A DNA stretch of 64,000 nt from Spirometra erinaceieuropaei (lineage: Eukaryota > Platyhelminthes > Cestoda > Diphyllobothriidea > Diphyllobothriidae): positions 2,510,257-2,574,256 of the forward strand of contig CACRXP010000001.1 of assembly GCA_902702965.1 (NCBI GenBank). The letters are read 5' to 3'. Shown one piece after another: positions 33,541 to 44,195 of the stretch. The notes under the pieces were generated by a model. The model was not told the origin of the DNA and did no database searches. It was given only the letters and a program-made list of their open reading frames with translations. The position numbers and the translations under genes are program-made. Within the stretch, counting starts at the first letter, position 1; each line of letters starts with the position of its first letter.

Positions 33541-35600
33541 CAGGCACCAGTTTTAAAACAAAAGAATTCCCATAAAATGTTTTTTCCTCATTTTATATTC
33601 TGTAAACCATAACTTAGCTTACAAAAACACAAAAAGTCAGCAGAAAAAGACATGGTAGATAAATGGAGATCTTTCTCGATTACGATTTGAACAGATGGCC
33701 CTATGTGAATTCGCGATTCGCCATATTATTTTTCGTTTTAAGGCGCACTAAAATATGAGTTTTAAAATTCGTCCAGTCTCGCACTAACTTCCACAGAAAC
33801 CGAAAAACTAATTTCGTTTGCCCGAGCTAACCTAAGTCGCGGCTCAGTGGCATGCTTATGAGTGCCTATGAGGTTTTTTGAAAATCAGGCCAGAAGGCTA
33901 ACATGCATGAAGAATCACCGCAGGTTCATCCTGCATCCTAACAATGCACCTCAAGACAGCTTCATCATTACTTTTGGAATAAATATATTTTTGATACTGT
34001 CGTACTTGCTCAAACTCTTCTCTTGAAATCCATGTCTATTTCCATGCGTCAAAAATAGTGGTTGCATACTTAATACTCATGATAAACGCCTTCTGGCTGC
34101 CAAGAGGTAATTGGAATTGCAGATAGATGGGATTGTGAAGACTGCTTTGATTACTAGAGTTCTCAGCTTCTAAGTGGACTGCATGCGAAAGACATTGTGT
34201 GGAAAATTGTTTACCTACCTCTAGAAAAGTTCAGTAAGGATAAGTCACTCCACTTTTTCGCGTTTAGAGATTACGCAATGTTCGATCTCATGCACTGAGC
34301 GGATTTGCAAACTTATCCTCCCACCACATCTCGGTGACTGATGAGGAGCGATCATGACGAGTTTAAGCATCGCTAGTGCTCTTAGATACTACCAGGTCTC
34401 AGTGCACACATCTCTGAATATCTAGAAAACGCGTCTACACGACATAGCATTTTGGTTAAAGCTACCAGCAATATGCTGTCTGAAAGGCAAGTACCAAGTC
34501 CCATTGAATTATCGCCTAAGTCCGAGTTTGACTATTCAAGAGCATTTCAGAGATACCTTTGACTGTTCTGAGCATTTGTCTTCCACTACCCCCCGTTCAT
34601 GTTGTTCCAAAGATTAAAAATACAATCGTTATGTCGCTGAATGTAGGTTGATTCCGTTGCCAGGTTAACATCACAGTCCGATACGCGTGCTGGTGCGGGC
34701 AATGCGATATATGACACGTCACCATGGTAACTGCCCTTTTAAAGATGCTTGTCCACCTAGCCCGTGCCTTAGTCTGCACCACTTGTGAATTTACTATTGG
34801 TCTATATATTGATAGCATTTACCTAAATTACTTTACTAAATGAACAGCGGATTCTACAGCTGAGAACTGGACAGAATCTTATAAAACAAAATGTATGCGC
34901 GAACGGATGTTTCACGGCCTAGCGGTATTATGGCGCTTACGAGATCAGGTAACTGGACATTTATATCAAAAGATCTCACTGTCTAAAATACCGGGCTCAT
35001 TCCCAGTTAACCGCGATCAGGAGCATGGAGCTTGCTTATGCAGGCCGGTTCTGTGCGTAAAATTCACTTTTCTGCGGACATGGTATTTGCAACAATGCCT
35101 AACCTATAAGGATAATCGCCTATGCAAAGGTTGAATCACATGGTTAATTATCCCAGCACCACCGTGCTGCCGAGTTAGAGCTACCCTCAATTCCTCCCTC
35201 TATGCTATATCGCTAGCCGACAAACTCTAAACAACGACCGCGTGATCTCGTATGTACGTATCGGCTTAGATACCTTTTTGTTTTATAATTTTGCTAAATT
35301 GATAAGAACATATTGAAAGCTTGCCTATGCTTACAGAATCTTCTCCTGAACTGACCAATAGGGATCCTTACAGGAATCGGCCAAGGTTGATGAATGTTGT
35401 CAGGTATCAGACATACCACTTAAATAGAGGTGGTAAAGCTGGGTTTGAATAAAAACCCAAGGTACCAAAAGAAAAGGGATGGTCAAGGCAGAACACGAAA
35501 AGCACAACAATACAGTCCACTTTTAATAATGCTATCATGTTTACTCAAATAAAAGCTAGACTTCACAAGCAAATCAAATCAAATTGGCTAAAGGTGCGTG
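33541..35600. other. Intron DNA without assigned features
   Basis: About 2 kb inside the intron between exons d and e. Stops in all frames; no protein similarity that I recognise. Confidence 0.5.
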
Positions 35601-36000
35601 TTGTTTGAAGACCTCGGAATTTGAACTTTTACGGGGGATCATCATCAGATAGGACGCCAGCAACAACACACACGGCAGTTTTAAGGCACTTTGAGCAGCC
35701 AGTGGTCAGTGCTAAAGATCACGAAGCGACTGCGAGGAATTCTGTTTACGGTCGCAAGACTGAATTTGCACCAAGCCTAGAACTATCTCCCACCTCCTGT
35801 AATTATTTCGGTGGCCTCCAGCTAGGATTCCAGACCCATTTCAATGGCTTGAAAAGTCATTCCTACAAATTCGTCACGCCAGCGCCCAGTCAACTTGCTC
35901 TTGCATGCGCGGGATCCTCGTTCGACCTGAGTTCAGTCACACGCAAGGGCAGGCAATACCTGATTAGTGGCCGAGTTCTTATCTGTTACTGGCCCCATAA
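35601..36000 (-). mobile_element. Possible Penelope 3' tail with weak hammerhead-like core
   Basis: Minus strand: CTATCTGATGATGATCCCCC ... AAGTTCAAATTCCGAGG (35660-35605), the same layout as other PLE tails (CTGATGA, extra T, stem, then a GAAA-like box), but the second box is degraded. An open frame of 175 codons on the plus strand overlaps it and is probably chance. Confidence 0.4.
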
Positions 36001-36854
36001 CTGTCTGTATATGGTGGTTTATTGTCAGTATGCAATCGGTTCTTGTGTAAATGTCCTCGTTCGCATCAAGAATTCCCCAAAAATACTGCAGAACATGCTA
36101 CATCGTCGAGGGCGTTTCTACTATGATCATTCGGGGACGGACACGTAGGCACCTGAGTATAAATGCTTTTTGGCAGTCATTCTACTTTAATCAGTCAAAG
36201 GGATATCGGTCTTTACAGTGGGTGATTTTCAGGATTGCTTAAATGCATTTGAGGCTCTGTGAGAATAACCCGCACCGATTTATACGTGTCCCACCGAAGG
36301 ACGACTATGAAATCTAAGAGGTTATATCAACTCTGCACTCCTGTAACCCATTTTGTGTTTCATTGAACAACTGTTGCTTGGTTCTCCCTCTCCACGAGTT
36401 GTCTGCCTTAAACCGACAGGAGATCGGTCGCAGATTTAGCGCCGTCTACCGTAGCCGGTAAATGAACTGTTCTTGCAGTTATCCAGATCGCACACTTGCG
36501 AACACAATTAAACGATGCTGTCCGCACCCTCAAACCGGGTCAGGATTTCATTTTGTAGTTGTCAAGATAAGTACTTTTGTTGGAAGCAAGGCAGACCGGT
36601 AGTTGGCTGGATCCTGAACCCCTAGTAAAGACTCCGCCGGCCGTCGTATTGGCCTCTCATCCGTATTGCGGAGACTTACCCAGTTGACGCCGGGTCTGCA
36701 TCACTGACCACCGAATGATTAAAGTGCTCTCTAGTTGCCATTTGTTTTGTTCCTACTGCCACATCTGATGCCGGACTCCAGTGTAATGTAACAAGTTTGA
36801 AAACTGAACAAATAAGTGAAGAAAAAGAGTCGAAAACCGGAATACTGTGTTTAT

Positions 36855-36898
36855 CGTCCTGAGCTTTCAGACTCGTACAGGAGTCCGTCGTCAGAGGT
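36855..36898 (-). ncRNA. Hammerhead ribozyme motif (Penelope), complete core
   Basis: Minus strand: ACCT / CTGACGA / C / GGACTC-CTGTAC-GAGTCT / GAAA / G-C / TC / AGG. Helix II has 6 pairs (one G-U), helix I 3 pairs (CCT/AGG), and helix III is a single G-C pair before the UC cleavage dinucleotide. Position 7 of the core is C, which the hammerhead consensus allows. A one-base bulge follows the first core box, as in the other PLE copies here. Minimal hammerheads like this are known from Penelope-like elements. Activity is untested. Confidence 0.78.
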
Positions 36899-36984
<86 letters not shown>

Positions 36985-37025
36985 AAGCAACAGCAGCAGC
37001 AGCAGCAACGGCAGCAGCAGCAGCA
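36898..37025. repeat. CAG/CTG microsatellite, pure (CAG)27 plus interrupted units
   Basis: 36901-36981 is 27 uninterrupted CAG units. It is followed by an interrupted CAG/CAA/AAG mix to 37025. It lies in the 3' tail of a minus-strand Penelope copy, directly next to the hammerhead motif. The partner copy at 37828-37850 has only a short CTGCTGCTTCTTCTGCTAC seed. Confidence 0.97.
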
Positions 37026-37469
37026 TTAGCAGAACAAGTCACAATTATAAGGCATGTAGGCCAATCATCGACCGACGGCGCAATACTGGAGGTGACTACG
37101 CAGGGCTCTGTACGCCGGCGCCAGAGCGATAAATCGATTGACCGAGTTCCCATCCGAGACTCAGGCTTCAATCAATTCTCAGTTTTGTCTCCGGCGTGGG
37201 CGACTATTTTGGTGGCTGCGACGCTAAACTCGTGACCCATTTCGAAGGTGTGAGCGGCCCATTGTGATAATGCGTCGCCGCGTCGCCACCAGAGAACTCG
37301 AACATCAGCGTCACCGACGATATGGCATTCTCTGCCATACATCAAGGGCGTTTCAGAAGCGACCGAGTGCATTGCTGCGGAGTTAGGTGTTGGAATTGCG
37401 CACCACCCCAAAGCCACCATGCGCAATAGGGTCATGAAAATCAAAGACCGGTTAAAGCCTAATTAACAA

Positions 37470-37925
37470 TCTGGAGTAGTGTATCGCATTCCGTGTCAAA
37501 ATTGTCCTTGCAACTACACAAGACAGACTGGGTGCCTGCTCAGATCGCGCATACACGAACATAAGCTGGCTGTGCGACGAGGCGACGCATTATCACAAGT
37601 GGTCGCTCACACCTACGAAATGGGTCACGAGTTTAACGTCGCAACCACCACAATAGTCACCCACGCCGGAAACAAGACCGAGAATTGATTGAAGCCTGGG
37701 CCTCGGATGGGAACTCGGTCAGTTGATTTATCGATCTAGCGCCGGCATACAGAGCCCTGCGTAGTCACCTCCAGTATTGCGCCGTCGGTCGATGATTGGC
37801 CTACATGCCTTATAATTGTGGCTTGTTCTGCTGCTGCTTCTTCTGCTACTACCTCTGACGATGGACTCCTGTACGAGTCTGAAAGCTCAGGAAAATAAAC
37901 ACAGTGTTCCGGTGCTCGACTCTTC
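37470..37925 (+). pseudogene. Penelope-like element, GIY-YIG end, plus copy of the third pair
   Basis: Plus strand: MYRIPCQNCPCNYTRQTGCL, LRSRIHEHKLAVRRGDALSQ, VVAHTYEMGHEFNVATTTIV and KTEN stop (37479-37688), then a 3' tail to about 37925. The usual YxGxTGR is changed to YTRQTGC, so the nuclease is probably dead. From 37579 outward it mirrors the minus copy, giving a head-to-head pair with about 290 bp between arms. Confidence 0.85.
37851..37891 (+). ncRNA. Hammerhead ribozyme motif (Penelope), complete core
   Basis: Plus strand: ACCT / CTGACGA / T / GGACTC-CTGTAC-GAGTCT / GAAA / G-C / TC / AGG. It matches the minus-strand motif at 36855-36898 at all core and stem positions; only the bulged base differs (T for C). 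The two motifs face outward from the inverted pair. Confidence 0.78.
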
Positions 37926-38419
37926 TTCTTAACTTATGCATATACCTGGAACTCGAAATTTCGCCTTCATTAATGAAAAAATGCCTTATATGTCCTTCCC
38001 GAACCTGCACCTGGAACTTAATTAATAAGAGATTGCAGTGGCAGGACAAACTACCATTGCGGTGTGAATTGATGCGGTCTCCGTTCATGGTTTGCTTCGA
38101 ATTTTTATTCCACCGAACACACTACCCAACATCAACACATGGATGTTCTCGTTTTCGCAGATGGCAGACGCGAGTTAAAGGAAACTTTTGAGCATCGTTT
38201 GTTCGGTGTCTAAAAGACAGTCACCAAGACACCTGTACCAGCATCATTAGCCTGGTGTCTAATCCCATGCGGCAAATCGCCTTCACACCACCAACATCCC
38301 TGACACTTTCCTCATGGAATTTCTGTGACTGCAGTGGTAAAGTGGAGTGGGCTGGCCTTTAAACTGCAAACTAATTAACTTTGCTCCTGCCTCTTGATGT
38401 TGCTTCAGTAGGGCGCGGG

Positions 38420-38600
38420 AATATGGACCCCCCCCCCTATTACAGATGTTCTTGAGCTAAATTCCAGGGAGTGGGGTTAGGAGGGTTAGTGCCAGGGTCA
38501 TGAGGGTTGGAGTTCGGTTAGGGATATAGCTAACTCAAGACGCCTTTAGTGCGGGGGTTCTTACCACCGTGCCTAACCCAGGCGGAAATTACAGCGTTTT
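38420..38600. repeat. Degenerate TTAGGG-like repeat block in an intron
   Basis: It has a CCCCCCCCCCTATTAC edge, then GAGCTAAATTCCAGGGAGTG, then loose GGGTTAG units (GGGGTTAGGAGGGTTAG, GTTCGGTTAGGGATATAGC). Related blocks are at 45180-45330 and, by their edge sequence, 40500-40650. It is probably a short non-autonomous repeat rather than telomere. Confidence 0.55.
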
Positions 38601-38762
38601 GAATTCGTCCAAAGTTTGTGACCAACTGTGAATTAGGGTGTTGACTCTTGAGGTTTCCATCAGGAGTACGCTGAGCCTTTATTCAGCCTCCAGTTGAGTG
38701 CCCGATCATTTGTGGGACCAGTGCGACATTGAATTAATAGCATAACTGTGGTCTACTTGCAG

Positions 38763-38929
38763 GCTTTGGAGATTGCACAATCACGAGAGAAAACGACTCA
38801 GGCCCGTGTGGAGACGCTTGAATCTCAGCTCCAAGACGCACGTCTACAAATAATCCGTCTTGAGGAGAAGGCGTTCAAGGAGGATGGTCGACAAAAGAAA
38901 GTCGCGATGGAGTTAAATACAAAATTCAA
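38763..38929 (+). CDS. Coiled-coil protein gene, exon e
   Basis: Acceptor CTACTTGCAG (38762), donor GTGAGC (38930). 167 nt, phase 0 in, phase 2 out. It reads ALEIAQSREKTTQARVETLE, SQLQDARLQIIRLEEKAFKE, DGRQKKVAMELNTKFK: a clean coiled coil. The outgoing phase 2 is not compatible with the exon at 51271, but fits the small exon at 44196. Confidence 0.85.
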
Positions 38930-39829
38930 GTGAGCTTCCTGTCAGAATACTCTAGGTCTGTCCATGCCGAGGACATCACTGTCAAACTTAGTTGTCAGTA
39001 CCCACCTTTACCGCTCCATTCACTATTCCCAGTCGCCTAATAGTGAATGCACGGCGCTATTGTATAAACTCCTACCTGCCTGGGTTTCTCCCGTCAGGAT
39101 TTCGATGCATGAGTACCTGTGGAGACAGGTTTGGCCATACGGACTTGAGAATACTTTTCAACTTATGATGTACTCGATAAAAAGTTTAATCGATGACTAC
39201 CCTTTCTAAGAGCCGGTGTCAAAGCAGTATTAGTGGCGTTTGAGCTTGGCGAAAGCCCGACTGATTGGTCGGTCGTCTGTCCAGCAATTAACAGGTGTCA
39301 GGGCGCGAGCCGCAACTGTCGGTGGCGGACGAAAATGCGTTCATTAGGTAGTGATCACCGCACCTCCGCTCATGAACAACAGCTCGTGAACCCCGAAACC
39401 GTACAAACTCTGAAAGGGCTCCGTAGGGCTGTCTTTTTGAGTCATAGACTCACTTCGACGATCACGTCTGCTTGGAACTGCATACGATGTAGCAGACCAG
39501 CCTGTCTATGAGGGAAAATGTATGTTCTGAATGAAAGTATGTTCTCACGAAATGTTAGCTAGAAGTTTGGAATGCGTTTTCTATTAGAAAGGATTGCATA
39601 AGTGGGCTTATAATAATGACCATCGTGAAGCAAAGCCTCAAGAGGGTTCAGTAACGTCAGGATTGCGACATTTAAATGTACTTCTTTTCATTCGCCTGGA
39701 AGAATCGCAGTCAGCAAAAAATGGCCACATGAGCAGTATGATTCTTCCACCGGCTTCCAATGTCTTATTAAATTCAAATACATTTTAGAGAAAAATGCAC
39801 TAACTATGCTCTCCTTTACTCGTTTGATA

Positions 39830-40500
39830 ACAAAAAACGTCCTGTTCTAATTTTATACCCGATGAAGGGATATGTTTGGATTTTAACAAAAAGGTTTTTA
39901 AATTCCTGAATGATTTTGAGACAGATTTGCTGTTAAACTTTTGTTTGGGATTTAGATTATGAAAGCCTTTTATTTTCTACGTAAGGAAAATTACACCTTT
40001 ATGCTAGTAAGGACTTATCATATAGGATTTTACATGTTTTAAAGTGGATTTGTTCTGTCTTGTGTACTTCAAACACAGCTTTGATAAAAAGGCAGATACG
40101 ACGTCGTTGGAATGGATATTTTATGGCATTAAAAAGTCTCATAATTGCATATTTTTGAAAATCGAAAGATACCAATTATTCGAATATAAAGTTGGGGAAA
40201 TTTTATGTTACCAAATGTGCAAAAGAAAGCACATCTCCGTGCATGTTTTTTACAGGATAAACTGGGACTTATGTGTGAATTAAAAGTTTATGGAAAAATG
40301 CATGCTAGCAAGTGGTCATTTTTTGCGGAATGCGATTTTTGCAGACCGACTAGAAGATGTGTATTCAGAAACCGGTATCCCGGAGTGACTGAAGTATCAT
40401 GGGATTGTGCAACAATATAATCCATATGACAACCCTGGTTAAGTACTTCTTCCTAAGAGAAAACAAATTTCGGAATTTCAGTCAAGATTTCATGAGATTG
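39830..40500. mobile_element. MITE-like repeat, copy 1
   Basis: It shares segments with 52670-53010 and 58083-59080: TTTTATACCCGATGAAGG, AAATTCCTGAATGATTTTGA, GTGGTCATTTTTTGC and the end CGGAATTTCAGTCAAGATTT followed by CATGAGATTGGTCA. There is no coding capacity. Confidence 0.6.
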
Positions 40501-40650
40501 GTCATTGACTGTAAGTACCCCCCGTATTACTCGTGATCTCGAACTAAATTCAAGGACTGGGGTCTCTGTTAAGATTAAGGCCACGAGTAAACACACCGTT
40601 AAATTTAGCCTAAGGTCATCAGCAATACGGGGAGGGGTACTCATTCCCAT
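40500..40650. repeat. Short inverted-end repeat
   Basis: It starts GTACCCCCCGTATTACTCGT and ends with the near reverse complement GCAATACGGGGAGGGGTACT. It contains GAACTAAATTCAAGGACTGG, shared with the block at 38420. It is MITE-like, about 150 bp. Confidence 0.55.
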
Positions 40651-40864
40651 GGCTTACCTCTTTCTGCATCGCAAGTGAATCCAGATTGAGTGTGCCTGCC
40701 GGTACCGCTATGCGAACTGACCTCCAACCCGTTACGTGGTCCTGGGTTTTGTTGCTGGTGTCGAGGTCAACGGTGCAGAAGGGATCCGAGGCCTAATTCG
40801 GTCCGGCGAATACTTCTTAGATCCTTATTAAAGATGAAACAGCGGACAGTTTCCATCTTGAAGA

Positions 40865-41795
40865 AGGAGACACGATCTCTGGGACAAGAGATTTATTAGC
40901 CTGACGTTTCGGATTCCTGCTCGAACCCATCATCAGAGACAAAGGTAGATACGTGTGGTTCATGCACAAGGGGCTGCAGTATTTATAGGATGCAGTCGCC
41001 ACGCTACCGCATGCCTATGAACATTCACGGCTCCCCCCTTCATCCGAGATCGTCGCACTTGGTGTGCTAATTGTTTGATGGCCGACTTTCGCGTCGTTAA
41101 TTGCTGCAATTTCATCACGTGCGTTGGATGTTAGTATGATGATTGCTCGACCATCTGACACACCGACACTGGAGTTGGGAAAAGTGTTCACTTATGCGCT
41201 CCCCGCGTGGCTAATTACTCCGCCTAGGCGAAGTCTCAGCATCGAGTATGGAAGGGGAAGGTCATTTCACTTGTTAATAGACTGGGGCCAGTAGACCGTG
41301 ATTAAAGTAGCTCCCGGCTCACGCGGTTGTCCCCTCCTGCGAGAATTTCGACCTCGTCGAATTTAAATGTGTGGCCGGATCTCGTCGAATGAGCCGCAAC
41401 TTGAGAGCTGGCGTCATTTCTCCGTACCGCTGCAGCGTGTTCGGCCATTCTCATTCGGAGCTGTCTCCCAGTTTCTCCGACGTAGTTGATTTGTCCGCAA
41501 CTGCACCAGATCCTATAAACGACTCCAGACGTTTCAAGCCGTTGCAGTGGGTCTTTCGGTTTCATTACCTGACGCCTGATGGTTGCCTCCGGTCTGTGTG
41601 CAACTCCAACCCCAAGTGGTGCGAGAAGGCGTCCGAGAGCTTCCGAGACGTTCTTGACATACGAAAGCGCTCGCCAACATTTGTTGTCCGTGCGGTTAGG
41701 CCTTTCGTCCCCTTTGCGTATGCACCGGTTGATGAAGTTGCGCGGGTAGCCATTGGCTTTGAAGACCCGTCGGAGGCATTGTAGCTCAGCAATTT
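40865..41795 (-). pseudogene. Penelope-like element (family 1) 3' part with GIY-YIG and hammerhead
   Basis: Minus strand: GVAHRPEATIRRQVMKPKDP, LQRLETSGVVYRIWCSCGQI, NYVGETGRQLRMRMAEHAAA, then FKFDEVEILAGGDNRVSREL and L, ending in a stop at about 41302. VYRI, YVGETGR and R...EH form a well-kept GIY-YIG core. A long 3' region (41300-40940) leads to the hammerhead at 40899-40940. RT is absent. Other family 1 tails are at 49.1, 49.7 and 50.5 kb. Confidence 0.88.
40899..40940 (-). ncRNA. Hammerhead ribozyme motif (Penelope family 1), complete core
   Basis: Minus strand: GTCT / CTGATGA / T / GGGTTC-GAGCAG-GAATCC / GAAA / C-G / TC / AGGC. Helix II has 6 pairs, helix I has 4 pairs (GTCT/AGGC with one U-G), and helix III is a single C-G pair before the GUC cleavage triplet. 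The same one-base bulge after the first core box is seen in the copies at 36.9 and 37.9 kb. This is the canonical sequence of the family in this window. Confidence 0.8.
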
Positions 41796-41796
41796 T

Positions 41797-41865
41797 GTTC
41801 GACGGGTTCGAGCAGGAATCTGAAACGTCAGGCTAATAAAGCTCTTGTCCCAGCGATCGTGTATC
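41797..41865 (+). repeat. Truncated plus-strand Penelope family 1 tail
   Basis: CGACGGGTTCGAGCAGGAAT then CTGAAACGTCAGGCTAATAA and CTCTTGTCCCAGCGATCG mirrors 40935-40870. It starts within the hammerhead stem II, so the first core box is lost. It faces outward from the minus copy beside it, a fourth and very short head-to-head case. Confidence 0.8.
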
Positions 41866-42589
41866 CCTCAAGACTACTTCCTTGGACTCGTCTCTTCGCT
41901 TCTATTGGCAGGTTCCATCTTGTTGCTCGTGTTTTGACTTCATATCCACGGCCACATTTAGGATTTGCACTATGTTCTAATCTGTCGGGAGCTTACTTTG
42001 CGGGTTTCGCTTTCTTAAAATCTCTGCAATACCTCAAATCTCTCTGAAACTAGCTGTTCACCGAGAATAATTGAAAACCATGAGGACACGGGAGTATCGG
42101 TTGACCTAATGATGTCATGGAGATGCGTCCTTTTGTTATTTTACAGCAACTGACTAACTGTATATTATTAGGTCAAAGACTATCCTGTATTATTGTCAGT
42201 TGAGTTTCGCTGGAGCCTCTCAAAGTTCTTAAGCTGGTCATGGATTGCGGTAAGCAAAGGTGGCAGACGAGTACGCCAAGGCGATTGTGTGTCAGTATAC
42301 TTAAATTAATGTCTGCCATGAAATTGCAACTTTTTACTGATGACCTTAGTACAATTATGTGCTGTCGCTGAAATTGGAAAAATACGCCTTTCTAAAACTA
42401 AACTTCAATAATTACAGCAAAATTATATATTTTAAGGACATGCTTCTACTACCTTATTCCCACTATCCTAATTATCCTTCCATAGTATTATGAATGCTTG
42501 GTATGTGGTACTGAACAGACTTCACTGCCAAACTAACTCATACTCACATATTGCTGACTTTTGCTAAGATCCATTTATGCCTTGCTGGC

Positions 42590-43130
42590 ACGTATCCCCG
42601 TCCTGGGGTCTTGGGCCAGACTGGGATGGATGGGACCACAGCCAACTCCGAGTGGTCGCCAATATTTTATTTTTAGTACATCTGACTGTTAATACTGCAA
42701 GTTCCTGCACCATAGATAGTGTTGGTACGTTCCCTGCGTAGAGCCCCCTATAGGGTCAGTAGTACAGGTAAATTACTGGAGTGTTCATCAGGAAGCATAC
42801 GAGGAACGCCGGGGGACCCACTGATGAACCGGACACCTCGCAGCTGTGCCATACTGCAGCAGAATACCGGCGAAACACGCGTTTCTGCACTTTTAGTCAT
42901 TGCTTGGGCTGTCAAGTATGGTAAATCGTGCAGCATGATTAATTTTCTTCTTGATTTTTGTATTCCGAAGATTGGGATGGACTGGGCCGTCCGTTGAAGT
43001 CCAAGCCGTTGGCCCCGGCGTTCGATTTCGTCCACACCCATCCATGCGCGGCATTAGTAACCATTTGTGTTAAGTATAGGCGGCGAACGACCGTTTGGGC
43101 TGGGCCAAGGTCCCATCCATCTCAGTTTGA
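42590..43130. other. Possible short interspersed element with hammerhead-like boxes
   Basis: It contains CCACTGATGAACCGGACACC (42819-42838) and, 40 bp on, TACCGGCGAAACACGCGTTT (42865-42884). CTGATGA with CCGG, then CCGG with CGAAAC, could form the core and stem II of a hammerhead with a long loop, as in some flatworm SINE-like repeats. I see no good helix I, and no second copy in the window. Confidence 0.3.
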
Positions 43131-44195
43131 CACAGTTCTTAGGACATGCTGGCAAGATGTCAATAATTTTGAAAAATTACTCTCTTCATTCGAGTGGACG
43201 ACGTGTGGTTTTGCAAATAAATAAGCCTATTCTGCTTTGTTGGTAATGATCAATTTTTAGAAACGTTGTCAAATTGCGACTTTAGTAAAGGTCTATTTGT
43301 CACTGCTAAGTATGCCGTCGTGGAAAAGGAGATATTAACACACTATTAATAGCGTGGCTTCCTATATATTGATCTCTCAAGTTGCCCTGAATGACAAGTT
43401 TCACTAATCATGTCCCAATTACTGCCGAATCTCTCCATTTTATTGAGTTCAACTGTTATTAATTTTACGGATACTACGAGTGTACATCTGCGGTCAAATC
43501 TATTGCACAAGAAAATTATGTTTTGTGCACTTGTGCCAGCAGTTTCATCCATTACAAGATCCAACGCATTGTACGGGTTCGTAAACTTGCCAAACACTGG
43601 CAGTTATTTTCACCAAAGATCGCACCGCTGACTTTATTTTGTTTCTCGCCTCCACGCGTTTTGAAAAATGGAACTGTGGAAAGTCTTACTACTGATTATT
43701 GCCGGGCAATCATTAAAACAAAATTCGTTCCCCAGTTGGTATATCGAAATTGCAGCGAAGGAAGGCATCTGCTTCCATTGAGATGACCCCTAAACTGGGG
43801 GTTCTATTACCTACAATAATTTGCTTATTTACCGTACATGCCCAGCTGCAATGCATGAGACTCGAGCCACTATTGCGGAGTAAAGTTATGTTCACTCATC
43901 CCCTTTCCATTAATTCCGTATTTTTTATGACTTGTACAAGTCTTCTTCAGCATTGCGATGGCCACCTTTCAAACCCATCGGGAAAAACTTTCAGCAAAAC
44001 TTGAGTTTCCAGTGAAATCCTTCCACAACAGCTCTAGTAGTATTAATTGAAGCCTCTTCTATATGCGTTCATTTTCTTGTGTTTTGAACCTGTGCGAATT
44101 CGGGTTTTCATATCCCCCGGACACGCATTAGCCGAAATAGAATTACATGTTTCTGTCAGCTCCCGTCTTTCAGCCACTTCCAATCTCCATTGCAG

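Larger units (their letters stand above)
36835..37290 (-). pseudogene. Penelope-like element 3' end, minus copy of the third head-to-head pair
   Basis: Minus strand: RRGDALSQWAAHTFEMGHEF, SVAATKIVAHAGDKTEN and a stop region, then a 3' tail ending in a CTG-repeat tract and a hammerhead motif. The same protein text is on the plus strand at 37590-37688 (RRGDALSQVVAHTYEMGHEF). The copy is truncated upstream near 37290. Confidence 0.82.

Noticed and set aside
34330..34380. CTGATGAGGAGCG, hammerhead-like first box
   Set aside because: No GAAA box or helix II partner follows at a sensible distance.
35621..36148. 175-codon plus-strand frame
   Set aside because: No domain or coding character; it overlaps a minus-strand Penelope-like tail and reads through non-coding repeat DNA.
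36676..37235. Long frames coding poly-Leu, poly-Ala and similar
   Set aside because: They are translations of the CAG/CTG microsatellite in a Penelope tail, not genes.
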